A stretch of DNA of 64,000 nt, taken from the NCBI GenBank assembly GCA_022701365.1, contig JAKUHH010000396.1:496001-560000 (forward strand). Reading direction: 5' to 3'. The translations under genes were made by a program, and so were the position numbers. Below the pieces are notes generated by a model. That model saw only the letters and a program-made list of their open reading frames with translations. It was not told the origin of the DNA and searched no databases. Origin of the DNA: Mycocentrospora acerina (Eukaryota; Ascomycota; Dothideomycetes; Pleosporales). Shown one piece after another: positions 11,334 to 22,377 of the stretch. Every line of letters begins with the position of its first letter. Positions within the stretch are counted from its first letter, which is position 1.

Positions 11334-13170
11334 ATGGCCGACAGCTATGACGCACGTCAAAGCGTAGAACAGAATGTGCCAAAGCCCACCACTCAAGAGA
11401 CGGAACCATTGCTTGGACGACGGCCTTCTACAGCCTCGCATGATACCCAACAGTCATCAAAGCAGCTTACTACTCGCCACGCATTTGCTGTGCTAGTTAC
11501 TCTCCAGATTGGGTCAGGTATCTTTGCTTCGCCAGCCCAGGTCGACAGCAATGTGCCATCACCAGGTGCAGCGCTTTTGGTATGGGTTCTTGGAGGCCTT
11601 CTCTCCTGGGCAGGAGCTGCGTCCTTTGCAGAACTAGGTGCCGCCTTACCTCTTAACGGAGGCATGCAAGAATATCTACGTCACGTGTTTGGCGACACGG
11701 CTGCTTTCCTCATGGCATGGGTGTATATCATGGCTGTCAAGCCCTCTTCTATGGCTATTCAAAGTATCGTCATCGCAGAGTCAATCGGCTCTGTAAGCTC
11801 GAATGAACCTCTGGCTGGTTGGCTCCTGAAGCTCATTGCTGCTCTTGCTTTTGTATCCATGGTCTTGCTTAATTCCATCAACACTAGGTTCACGCTGCGG
11901 TTGAGCGAGTCGTTCACAGTCTTCAAAATCTCCACAGTAGGCTTAATTGTTCTTGGTGGACTGGCTGCAGTCATTGCTCACCTAGTCAACCCTAACTCAT
12001 CTTTCTCTGGGTCTGATGACTGGCACTCAAAGAACTGGTTTCAGAGTCGACCCACAATATCAGACGGACAGACTGTCGATTGGACATCGATGGGCTCATG
12101 GGACCGTTACGGGCACTATTGTGCCGCTATTTACGGAGGACTATGGGCATATGATGGATGGGACAACGTAAGTGTGATATTGTGGTTCAAAATATTACCC
12201 TCATCCCTTGTACTATTCTTTTGTTCTTCCTTTCCTTTGGCAATAGGTAAACGTGTTCAAGCGGGCGTAAAAAGTGGCACATACGCAGGTCAAGCCCGAC
12301 GACTGGCTAGCTCAGGTCTAAAACGATCATCTCATCTGAAGGTGGTTTTGCTGTCACCAAAAATCACTCGGATCGCCTGTACTCAGCTTCATGCAGCATG
12401 ACTAATGTTTGAGTAGGCAAACATTGTAGCGAGTGAGATTCGCGACCCTGGCCGTTCTCTGCCTAAGGCCATCAAAGCTGCCATGGTTGTCGTACTGAGC
12501 TCATTCGAGCTTGTCAACGTCGCTTACTACGTCCTTTTGCCGTGGGACAAACTGAGCGCGAACAACGCTGTTGCTGTAGCTGCCGCAAGCTCACTCCTAG
12601 GGCGGCCTGCAGGGATAGCGGTAACACTTCTCGTCGCCATTTCTTGTGCTGGCTCCATCACAAGCAATGTCTTCTCGGTGGGAAGACTGACCATTGCCGC
12701 ATCCCAGCGAAACTATCTTCCCGCATTATTTAGCAAGCGAGGACTCCCCAAACTTCAGAGAGGAGAAGAAGACGAATCTTCAAACTCGACCTTCGATGCT
12801 CCGATGCATGTACACTCCGAAAATTACGGCATCTCATGGTATGCTAATACATAACAGATATGCAAATGTCTTAACCCTCATTATTACTCTAGTCTACATC
12901 CTCACCGGCAGTTTCCGAGCTCTTCTGACATTTGTTGGTATGGCTGAATGGGTGTTTTACGTGAGCACCGTCATTGGGCTAATCATTCTCCGCCGACGCG
13001 AACCACATCTTGAGCGGCCATACCGCCCTACTATTGTTCTTCCAATAACCTTTATTGTTGTTGGTACTTTAGTCATTATACGATCTGCAATATTCGCGCC
13101 AGCTCAAAGTGGAGTACTTGCAGCACTCTTAATCGTCGGCGCTTTGATCAGCAGGTTGCGTCAAAGATAA
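11334..13170 (+). CDS. L-type amino acid transporter (APC superfamily)
   Basis: Proposed exons are 11334-12167, 12417-12805 and 12858-13170, joining in frame to 511 residues. The N-terminal tail is hydrophilic and contains the common fungal motif EPLLGR. The first helix carries IGSGIFASP, the substrate-binding glycine loop of APC transporters. About twelve hydrophobic segments follow, with YDGWDN and the conserved ALLTFVGMAEW. The family (LAT/methionine-permease type) moves neutral amino acids across the plasma membrane; the substrate here is unknown. Intron 1 is 249 nt, long for the window, and is open in frame for 78 codons. Intron 2 needs a GC donor (GCATGT at 12806): with the only nearby GT donor (12810) the frame is lost, whereas the GC donor restores DAPIYANVL. 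The alternative is a one-base sequence error. ATG 11334 is the first in frame. Confidence 0.88.
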
Positions 13171-16100
13171 GTTTAGATTGAAGGACCACACACCGAGATA
13201 GCCTTCAAACATCGCGCCGGTCATAACTTTGATTCGTCAGGCATCTATGATACTATGCTCAAAACGCAATGTCGAATTGTGCTACATGCACATTGTGATA
13301 TCTTGGTCTGTAGACGCAAGTATATACTTTTGAGCGATCATCGCCAAATATTTCAACGCTACCATTTCGACCCCCGAATTGTCCGGCATTACCACTTTCG
13401 ATTCATAGTAACTATCTCCCACACTAAGGTACCCCACAGTATCTCCCTCTCTCGGAGTAACCCACGCTCTGCCTCACATGACATACCCGCACCTCGTACT
13501 TCGCTCACCGACCATCTCTTTTCTCATCTCCAATATTTGCCCCAGCTCTTGTTCAATGTCTGCCTCTCCTTCCTTCTACATCCTTTAACAATCAATCAGT
13601 CCCCACATCTTTCACAAACGACCTCTACCACAATGGCACTCACCAGTCTCCCTAGTTTCTAGTCTCCCCGTACTCATACCCTCATGGCCCTATTGTTGAT
13701 CGGCGTGTACCGCCATTCTCGCGCGCCTCGGCGATTCGACGGGTAAAAAGGGCAGATGACGGCGAGGATAAACACGAGAATAAGTGCTTGTATAGCTGTT
13801 TGGGACGGCATAAATACAGTGGGTAGAAACATATTGTTTTGCACTAGAATGGAGAGGTGGTTTCATCGGGAAGTTTCAGAGCGCGAAAGGTTTATTTCCC
13901 TATCGAAGACAGGGGTTCAAACCATGCAGAAAGTAAGGTTTACCGTTCCGGGAGGGACGTTGTGGTGGTTGGCTGAGTAGACACGCTATCGGTGCGGGAA
14001 GGCGCTGGTGGAGGAGGGGTAAGAGGGTGGGCGAATAGGACGCATCATGATAAGAAGTAGATTGATGAATGCATTTACATTTTTTTATATACAAGTTTTG
14101 TCACCACCAATGGCTACCTCTTTGCCCGAATAATACTGATCGTTGGTTGCTCTGTTTTTATCCCTGCAGTTGGACATTGATAGCAAAGCGGTCGTCATAG
14201 AGTACGCGGATGATGCAGAAATCACGCCATTGGGGCCAACGTTATCTGTTGAACTTGCGGCATTGCACATAAGTCAGACGGATAATATGTATCTTGTGAA
14301 AGCCTGTTCCTCTTAAAAAAGCTACTCCGTGAGTAGGTAGGTGCCCAATAATCCACGGTATCTGAATGAATACTATTGGATAGTGTATCCCGACGGAGAT
14401 TGGCCTCAGTGCTGACAGGCGTACAGTATTTCCTCTCCAACGGGCGAGCATGTGAATATGCAAGCTGACCCCCAGGGCATTAAAAAGGTACGTTTTGATG
14501 AAAAGCGATTTCCTTCGCATAGCTGGGTTCAAATTATTCGCGGACTCCTTTTCACGGTCGAAAGCAAGCTTGGCTTCTGATAAAAATTCCCGCAGCTGTC
14601 CAGGACATGCGCCTGGTATGGTACTTGGTTCGGCAGATAAATTGAATTTGAAGGACGCCCTGGATGTAAACGGCAGGAAGAATCTCTCGTAAACGGGGTG
14701 TCAATGCGATACTAATAATGTCGTAAATTCGTCAACGTTCAGTGACTGTGAAGTTGTGTGTTGCCCAGTGATGGTCCAGCTCTTCTCTTAGAACAACGAA
14801 AAACGGTGGGCTTGGGTACGAAATCGGGTTGTCTCAATTCTTGTCGGCGGACATGCGCTGGACGGAAGCGTGGAAGAATGCATCGGGCTCTCGATATAGA
14901 TATTTTTCTGTGGAATCTAGTAAGGATGAATAGTGTTCCGTTTGTATCCAAGGAGCAGATGGGTTCCTAATGAGGTTTATCTAGTTGATGGTGGCCACTG
15001 GATGTGAGATTGAAATGGTTGCGACATGGGTGGACTCCAGATGTGACAGCCAATCCTACTCATGATGGGTCCCAGTACTTGGAATTGGTCAAGAGCATGG
15101 GATAGATTTGAAAAGGAAATAAATCTCAACTGGAACTGTTGAGAAAGAAAAATACTCGTTGAGAACACTTTGATGAGTCCTTTGGTGTGCATTCAGAGCA
15201 CCGTGGAAAAGTTCAACACAAAAGACATGGGAAATGTGCACACCGCCACAACTGTTCGACTGGTGCGGTGACGAATATCAAATGCGTATCCAAAGTGGAG
15301 GGAAGACGGCGACTATCTGTTCTGATTTGACTGGGTCCTTAAGGTTACATGGTCCCAATATACTTTTATCGTTTTTCGCACTGGATAGAAAAAGCCTGTT
15401 CCAAAAGGTATGTAATCCGAGGTAAACAATCGTAATCCAGCTTTCTAAAAGGCAATCAGGCGATGGAAGACACGTCGTGATGAGAGAGAAGGAAAACCGA
15501 AGTGGCCTTATACGGTATCTCAAATCTAGGGTCCCAGGATCTGCATCAACAATCGTACTCCTCGGATAAAAGGGTGATCGGAGACCATGAAGAGCGGCCA
15601 AGGTAAGAATAGAATGGATGCTGGAATCGGGTTCTAGACGTGTTTGGGGTGTGTCGATGCAACCCTTCGTTGGAAAGGGATGCAAGGCCGTCGGACGTCG
15701 ATATTAACAGTCCAACAAGATTGGTGAGAAGGAACAACGCAGTGAGATGAAGATTTGCGCCAGAGCATTGCGAAGCACGGGCGCAATCTCGTGCTCATTG
15801 TTATTTCATAGTCTTGGCCAATTGGCATGCGTATCACGGGCAGCGGCCACAAATTGGCACCGACTACCAACAAAGAATAAATTAATGTGATTTCGCTTCT
15901 GAGGCAAGCTTTTCAAGATCATCCCGATATCGTTCGTAATATGTGCCAAGGTGCCTTGGGATCGACATGGCTCGCTGCGAGCACTCAGACCAACTTGAAT
16001 GAGAATCAACTGCGATTCCGCTCCCCGAGACTGTTTTGGATAAAACGACGGAGCCTGTTCTTGCCACGAGTGGTTGTGAAGCAGTGAGGCAGTAGGGCAG

Positions 16101-17403
16101 TGAGGCGGTAATGCAAGCAGGGCGTCGGAGCGTGCATGGTGCCTGCCACTATGCAGAGCCCGGAAGGGCACCACGATCAACAATGACGGCATGGAGATAG
16201 TGAAATGCGTTATCGGGTGGGCCAGTCCAACATGGAGCCTCTAGAATTGTTCGCTGGCACGAACGGCGAGATGAAAGTCCATGTCCGGCACAGACGCCAT
16301 GTAACGGCGCTAGTCGTAAATAGATCGGCCCCGTTATTATCTCCACATTACAACACTCTACTTTTATCAAGGCCTTGGGCCACAGCGCCTCGCACAACTG
16401 CGGCAGGCCCTTGCCAGTTGTGCAGCGCAGAAGCGGTGACAGGTCACCACGCGAGCGGCGATGCCGTCTCGGTGCGATCAGAAGCCACACGAAAGAGACG
16501 GGCAAGGCTCTGTTTCAGGCTGGGTCGCGTGAACCAAGCTTAAGGCTCCGCTAACGAATGCTGACAGATTGGTGCTCGACAGCGAGGAAAGGCGTGGGAT
16601 GCTGCAAATTCATTCTGCAACACCGATGCATGCAGGCAGAGCCTCTCGTTCAGCGCTATGTAATTCCGGCTAAAGATCTCCATGTTCTCATTTGCTTGCG
16701 GAGACCCGGCCCTGGTGCGGTGCAGTGTGATAACGATGCCCCTGAAGACATCCTATTCGGGGCCTGGGTCGCTCGTGGACCCAATGTTCCCTGACAATGG
16801 CTCATGTCGCCATCCAATGTTGAGGCTACAGGAACATATTCGTCACTGACGCCAGCGCGTCGCGAACTGCCATTGCCGCCGTTAACTCAGCCAGGCGACG
16901 GCTCGCCTCTGCGCAAGCACCAACGCCGCAACCCAGATGGCCGTTCATCTCGCCAACACGAACAGCCATCGCGGGCGTTCGAGATCAACCTGCCGATCTG
17001 GGCCTAGCGCGCAAAACGCACTGCCTGTGAGTGGCCGCGGTCATGCAGGATCGCTTTGTTCCTGCATTAGCCCAGACAACCGTCAGTCCACTGGGAGAAC
17101 GGCAACAGACGCCTCCCCTGTCACCTAATGCCGCCTCCCCTTTCCAGTGGCCACTTGTTTCGGCCCGCCCTGCTTTCTCGTAATCTCCCTCCTGTACATA
17201 AAACCACAACTCGCTCTCCATGTCGTTTTTCTTTCTTTACTTCACAGCCAAACTTTCGAGCTTAAGTCCTTTGACCTTCGGTCGTCCATTCGTTGTTCCC
17301 AACTAATACTATCCTTAATTAATACCAACGCTCAATCTCTCCGCCACTCCACCCACTACTCTCCACCCTTCCAACCAAACCAATCCAAATCAAATCAGCC
17401 AAA
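13171..17403. other. Gene-free 4.2-kb stretch
   Basis: I see no supported gene. A C/T-rich plus-strand stretch (13420-13660) resembles a 5' leader but ends in only a ten-codon frame (ATG at 13633). The frames between 15.3 and 16.5 kb on the minus strand mostly start at non-ATG codons and have no motif. The last 250 bases are the promoter and CT-rich leader of the wall-protein gene, with a TATA-like TACATAAAA at 17196-17204. Confidence 0.45.
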
Positions 17404-18388
17404 ATGCGTTACGCCATTGCCGCCGTTGCTGCTTTCGCCAGCCTTGCCACCGCCGCTCCCAGCTACGGCTACGAGGCCCCTGCTGTCTCCTCCAAGGCCG
17501 AGGAGTACCCCGTCTACCCCGTCTCTTCGGTCCCCAGCTACCCCGTTGCCTCGGTCTCCTCCAAGGCACCTGAGTACCCTGCCTACCCCGTCTCTTCCCC
17601 GGCTGTCCCCAAGTCGGAGTCGACTCCTTGCTCCACCGCCCCCTCGGTCTCCACCAAGACCCCCACCCCTGGCTACCCCAGCCAGCCCTCCTCTGCTCCT
17701 GGTTATCCCGTCTCGTCGGTTCCCAGCTACCCCGGCAAGCCCTCCGTCCCCAGCTACCCCGTCTCTTCGGTTCCCAGCTACCCCGTCTCGTCGGTCCCCA
17801 GCTACCCCGTTTCGTCGGTCCCCAGCAAGCCTTCCTCTGCTCCTGGTTACCCCGTCTCGTCGGTTCCCAGCTACCCCAGCAAGCCTTCCTCGGTTCCCGG
17901 CTACCCCGTCTCGTCGGTTCCCAGCGTCCCTGGCAAGCCTTCCGTTCCTAGCTACCCAGTCTCTTCCAAGACTCCCAGCTACCCCGCCTCCGGTAAGCCC
18001 AGCACGCCGGTCTCTTCTTCTTCGTGCGTAAGCTCAACAACCATCACGGTTACAGTTCCCTACCCTACTGGTACCGGCGTTCCCTCCAAGCCATCTGCTC
18101 CCGGCTCCCCCGGCGTTCCCGTCGTCCCCGGCCAGAGCAAGCCTTCCTCTGCTCCCTACCCCATCGGTACCGGCTACCCCAGCAAGCCTGCCGTCCCCGC
18201 TGTTGGCACTGCTGTCTCCACCGGGTAAGTAACCTCATTCTCTCTCCTGCAAGCTCCTACTAACAATACACAGTAGCTACGTCAAGCCCACCCCCAGCAC
18301 CCCTGCCCAGTTCACTGGTGCTGCGTCCGCTCTTAGCGGTGCTGGCTTCATTGCCGGTGTTGGTGCTTTCGCTGCTTTCTTCTTGTAA
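17404..18388 (+). CDS. Ser/Pro-rich GPI-anchored cell-wall protein with SVPSYPV repeats
   Basis: Two exons, 17404-18224 and 18274-18388, give 311 residues. The intron of 49 nt has GTAAGT and a CTAAC branch site. Residues 1-18 form a cleavable signal peptide ending ATAAP. Residues 30-205 are low complexity, built from Tyr-Pro-containing units such as SVPSYPV, SVSSKAPEYPAYPV and KPSSAPGYPV. A short conserved-looking segment (SSSCVSSTTITVTVPYP) follows, then more Ser/Pro. The C-terminus (SALSGAGFIAGVGAFAAFFL) is a typical GPI-attachment signal, with a small-residue omega site upstream. The protein should be heavily O-glycosylated and anchored to the plasma membrane or wall. Codon use is strongly C-ending, suggesting high expression. 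The start is in strong context (CAAAATG). Function beyond a structural role cannot be told. Confidence 0.88.
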
Positions 18389-19221
18389 ATGTCATCCTTC
18401 AATTAAAGCTTGCCTGTGGCAGGCTATGACTTTACATGAAAGGTTCGCATTTTCGAGTAGATCTCTTGGTGCTTGGAATGGTAATTGTAATTTGTTGCAG
18501 TTGGTGATCGTAGAAAATTGAAAATCATAAAAAACCCCGCTATCCATCTTGTTGCAAGTGAAGTTTGAACATCTTGAATCTTACATTCTCTGTAGCCCCA
18601 AACAAACTAAAATTAGTTTAAAATTAGTTAACTTTCGCCTTTGAAGCTATCGATATTGAGTTTAAACCATGCGCAACACAAATTAACTCATCCGCTTCAT
18701 TCATCTTCCAGGTTTCACAAGCAATTCTTAAACTTCTATGCTACTCTACGTTCGGAAACAATTTGATTTGCTGCCAAGAGTACCATATGTTTTGTCTCAA
18801 TAAAAACAACCGCCAGTATACAATACTTGTCAGTCTTGGTGATGGTATGAATCCAACGTGAAGGTGGACTGACAGGCTACAGTCGCTCTATGTATCGGCT
18901 CGTGGTGACAGACGATATATTGTACTTTGTTGGAAGAATACTCGTCGTGCATATTAAGCGTCATACATTTCGATAAGTACTATTCATTGCAGGTATGAAC
19001 AGTGATCGAAAAATATATACGATTACACGCTTATGCATAATTGAATCACGAGTTAGATGTCTTAGCAAGAAATTGTAATAAGGAGACTGTATGTCGATTC
19101 TCAAAGTAACCCCGGTCACGTGTCGTTTTGATGTCACTAGCGGGGCTTGGTCTTGCCGATCTCCATTCTTAACCATTTTTCATCAGCGTCGATAGTCCCC
19201 ATCTCTAAATCTTCATCAATC
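18389..19221. other. Gene-free AT-rich gap
   Basis: 3' flank of the wall-protein gene and upstream region of the SANT-domain gene. No gene or repeat is seen. Confidence 0.5.
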
Positions 19222-20106
19222 ATGAGATTGCAACTGCCATCTTGGGCTACACGAATAGGTACATGTACGTCGCATTGTGTTCTGCTGCAGTGGCATGTCG
19301 GAATCGCACTGGCTTTTGTGCAAAACAATCGTCGTTGTGTCCAAGTTACTGCTCCTCTTTCGTTCCCTTATTCACGTGCAGCCTCAACGGTTACGCAATA
19401 TGCATATGCGGCCTACTCCTCGGCGCCTGCAGCGTCCTACAGCCAGTTGAAACCGCCTCCAGTGTTGGAGACATCGTCGACCAGGGATATTCATAGCGAC
19501 CCTAAAAAAAAACACCATGACTCTTTGGACAAGTCCTCTCTGGACACGACTATCTCGAACCCTCCTCGTTTGCACAGGGGGAAATGGACTTTAGATGAGG
19601 ATAAGGAAATTGAAAGCTTGTTCCTTAAAGATCATTTAATTTCAGATATCGCCAGGCATCTAGGGCGTACTGAGATGGCGCTCAGGAGGCACATGGCGAG
19701 CATGGGAATGTCATCACGCTTGTCTCGAAAGAAGAAGTGGAAGTTTGCTCAACGAAAGACGGGCCAACAGACGGTGCTCCATTTTAAGCTGGCTCTGTCG
19801 AGCGAGCTTGCGCGAGGCCGCAAGCATTTCCGCAACCATCTCCAGAATCTACGCACGAAAAACTATACCTCACGAGGCGATCAATGGTCGATTAATGAAG
19901 ATGCAATTCTTCTTAAAGGCTATGCTAATGGGGTTCCCATGCCCCTACTTCGAGAAAAATATTTTAAAGATATTAGGAGTGAAGTTGCTTTATACAGCAG
20001 AATTCGCCTACTTCGGAGGGAATGGAGCGAAAGGTGGTCGTTGCCTCTTGAAGAAACCAAAAAACAGGGACCACAGGCCGATGGCAGCGGACAGGATGAC
20101 CCTTAA
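19222..20106 (+). CDS. Protein with two SANT/Myb-like domains
   Basis: A single-exon frame of 294 residues runs from the first in-frame ATG at 19222; the upstream open part has no ATG. The first Myb/SANT-like domain is at about residues 118-165 (GKWTLDEDKEIESLF, then ISDIARHLGRTEMALRRHM). This has the spaced Trp, acidic helix and IA-x-LGR recognition-helix pattern. A second, weaker repeat is at about 214-265 (DQWSINEDAILLKGYANG). Between them is a basic stretch (LSRKKKWKFAQRKTG). The first 110 residues are poorly structured; an unseen 5' intron is possible because GT sites occur near 19260. Two SANT repeats suggest DNA or chromatin binding in the nucleus. No known regulator is recognised. The next gene downstream also starts with a SANT-like segment. 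Confidence 0.65.
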   Translation: MRLQLPSWATRIGTCTSHCVLLQWHVGIALAFVQNNRRCVQVTAPLSFPYSRAASTVTQYAYAAYSSAPAASYSQLKPPPVLETSSTRDIHSDPKKKHHDSLDKSSLDTTISNPPRLHRGKWTLDEDKEIESLFLKDHLISDIARHLGRTEMALRRHMASMGMSSRLSRKKKWKFAQRKTGQQTVLHFKLALSSELARGRKHFRNHLQNLRTKNYTSRGDQWSINEDAILLKGYANGVPMPLLREKYFKDIRSEVALYSRIRLLRREWSERWSLPLEETKKQGPQADGSGQDDP

Positions 20107-20511
20107 GTAAATTATTCCTCGCAGTGCACCAACCTCTCAATAGAGAATTCGGTTGATAGCGAAAATTTGTCTGGTTACCTGGTCCTTGAATAAACCGTAA
20201 GACAGCAGCTCAACTGGAGACCGTTAGGCACTGGCAAAAAAGTTGCTCGAAATGAGTATATTTCGCTGGTCGCTCGCATTCACTACTTTGTGGGTGGGGC
20301 GTGAAATGCTGGTACACTAACCTTTTACCACCTATCAGTCCTCTTGGTGACCACCTATCACAATTTTCTTGATTAAAACTATCTTTACCTTCCACAAATA
20401 TCATTCACAGACACTTCTCCAAGCAAAAACCAAATCGACTCACAGAACTCTACGCCCAACACTACCACCATTATAGATAAGCTACAGTGTACCTCAAGAC
20501 CTCGAGACTCG
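20107..20511. other. Intergenic, likely promoter of pentad-repeat gene
   Basis: This 405-bp gap lies between two same-strand genes. No gene is seen. C/A-rich sequence just before 20512 resembles a 5' leader. Confidence 0.45.
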
Positions 20512-21678
20512 ATGTCGCCTGCAAATGGGACAGTAAATGAGTATCCCCTACACAACGGGGTAGGGTCACAGTCTAGACAGTCCGACTGCATTAACCCAGC
20601 CCTAGCCTTTACACCGTCTTTCAACGATGTAAATGTGGTCCAAAATTTCCCAGCAACGAACACTGGTCCGATCTGGAACGAACTCGGTGACAGTATGCTC
20701 AGGGCGCTCCATGATCAGCAAGGGCTACCTATAGACTTCATCGCAACAACCTACTTCCCTGGGTTTTCTAGCCGCGAGCTTCTCGCTATCCTTCCTCACG
20801 CACGCGACCGACTTATGACACGCGCACAAAGCACTTATTTTTCAGCGTTTTATCAAGAGTTTGCCCAACAGCCTCAAGCAATTTATGACGCTCAACAACA
20901 CGGCTTCGGCGGCAGCGCTATGCACTACAACCAATTTACGCAGCAGTGCGTATACACGCCTGCACTGCAAATCGCGCCAACACCAACGCAACAACATGTA
21001 CAATCTCCACTACAGCAGCCCACACAGTTGGGAACACAACAAGACACACACATGCCAGCCTGGCAGCACGACCTCGACGGCCTCAGCAGCACCCCTATCC
21101 CCGCTGAGCACACACAACCCCCAATTCAATGGGACTCACATACGCCCATTTGGCAGCACGGCTTCAACAGTGACCCCAGTCACGCTGCCTACCAACCCTC
21201 TCTTCAGCAGGACTTCCTCCCTTTAGCTCACGCACCATTGCAACCATACATGCAGCAATTTAACATGCAGGAATTGCCCATGCATCAATCAGACATGCAG
21301 CTATTCAACATGCAGGAATCAGAAATGCAGCAACTCAACATGCAAGAACCGAACATGCAGCAATTCAACATGCAGGAATCCAACGTGCAGGAATCGATTA
21401 TGCAGCAGTTCAACATAGAGGAACCAGACATGCAGCAGTTCAACATGCAAGAACCGCACATGCAACAATTCGACATGCAGGAATCAGACACGCAGGAATC
21501 CAACGTGCAGCAACCCGGCATGCAGCAATTCGACATGCAGCCTCAGCTAATTTTTATATCACAAGCCCCGACGCACGTTCCAAGCCCAGGGGTTGAGGGC
21601 CTATACGACATATTCGAGGACGGAATGGATACAAGGAGGGATTCTGGAACAGGGGAATCCACGTGGAAGTTGCAGTAG
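20512..21678 (+). CDS. Orphan Gln-rich protein with 20 tandem pentapeptides
   Basis: A single exon of 388 residues starts at ATG 20512. I do not recognise it. Residues about 50-105 (GPIWNELGDSMLRALHDQQ, then FIATTYFPGFSSRELLAILP) resemble a divergent SANT trihelix. Residues 135-245 are Gln/Pro-rich and contain two copies of a longer unit around MPAWQH and TPIWQH. Residues 247-345 are about twenty head-to-tail pentads of consensus M-Q-(Q/E)-(F/S/P)-(N/D), with every Met or equivalent exactly five residues apart. FN and (S/P)x pentads often alternate, giving a ten-residue super-period. The C-terminal 40 residues are acidic and unremarkable. No signal peptide or membrane segment is seen. Gln-rich composition plus a SANT-like N-terminus suggests a nuclear role, but this is inference only. 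The gene is probably expressed, given its uninterrupted frame through a repeat. Confidence 0.6.
   Translation: MSPANGTVNEYPLHNGVGSQSRQSDCINPALAFTPSFNDVNVVQNFPATNTGPIWNELGDSMLRALHDQQGLPIDFIATTYFPGFSSRELLAILPHARDRLMTRAQSTYFSAFYQEFAQQPQAIYDAQQHGFGGSAMHYNQFTQQCVYTPALQIAPTPTQQHVQSPLQQPTQLGTQQDTHMPAWQHDLDGLSSTPIPAEHTQPPIQWDSHTPIWQHGFNSDPSHAAYQPSLQQDFLPLAHAPLQPYMQQFNMQELPMHQSDMQLFNMQESEMQQLNMQEPNMQQFNMQESNVQESIMQQFNIEEPDMQQFNMQEPHMQQFDMQESDTQESNVQQPGMQQFDMQPQLIFISQAPTHVPSPGVEGLYDIFEDGMDTRRDSGTGESTWKLQ
21250..21546 (+). repeat. 15-bp coding minisatellite
   Basis: About twenty imperfect copies of a 15-bp unit centred on AACATGCAG encode the pentapeptides of the orphan protein. Third-position differences between units show the copies are not recent. 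Confidence 0.85.
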
Positions 21679-22377
21679 TACTGTTAGTACACATGTATGT
21701 GTGTATAGATATGTGTGTGTGCGAGTACCAGGCCAGACATTCATTTTCACATCTGTGTTTCCGAGTAAAAAAGGAGTTTTTTTTTAATTTTATTATTTTT
21801 TTAAACGTGTTTCTGGGTGAAATTGGAAGGAGGGGGGGGGGGTGGCAGCAGCAGCAGCAAAAGGAAGCGCCCCAGGATTCTAAATTGTAAACCACGGGAA
21901 AAGGGACGTTGGGACAAGCAGATGATATATCTATATTGCTTAGACAAGTCTTCTTCGTAGTGTCCCACTTTTTAAAAAAAATTCTACACATGTCTACAAT
22001 TACAATTCAAGTTTCGTTTTTTGAAAATTTCCACGAAAAGAAAGCATCGGTCTTTGGAATTGGACCCCCTCCATCTTCTATCAATACAAATGTACTACTT
22101 TTACAAAAATATCACCTCGGCTACAACATGAAAAACAGAGGGCCATCCAACGCCATGCTAAGTCTGACAAATATGCCGTGCAGGGAAAGCATTAGCCCAG
22201 AGCAAGGTACGGACGTGTACAGTCCCGTCCAGCCCGTCAGCCTACCCAAATGTCACCTAAAACGCCAAAAGATACTCCCAGTATATGTGAAAAAAGTAGT
22301 ACAAACACACATGCAAGTGTGTGCGGCCACAAGACCAAATGGCCGCTCGCTGGATGCGTCCAGCATACGCCCTACCG
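21679..22377. other. Convergent 3' flanks, pentad-repeat gene and mot1
   Basis: This 699-bp gap contains GT-rich, poly-T and poly-G stretches (about 21827-21842) and CAG triplets. Small open frames here have no motif. Confidence 0.5.

Noticed and set aside
13255..13662. 135-codon plus-strand frame
   Set aside because: It lacks protein-like composition in its first half and ends in a C/T-rich leader-like stretch. No splice model or family was found.
13905..13930. GGGGTTCAAACC resembling a tRNA T-arm
   Set aside because: No acceptor stem, D-arm or anticodon arm could be found at the right spacing on either side.
21285..21536. Cysteine-rich minus-strand frame with CCM-type repeats
   Set aside because: It is the antisense shadow of the pentapeptide-repeat coding sequence (CAG/GCA triplets read backwards). 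It has no ATG-led context, signal peptide or splice signals.
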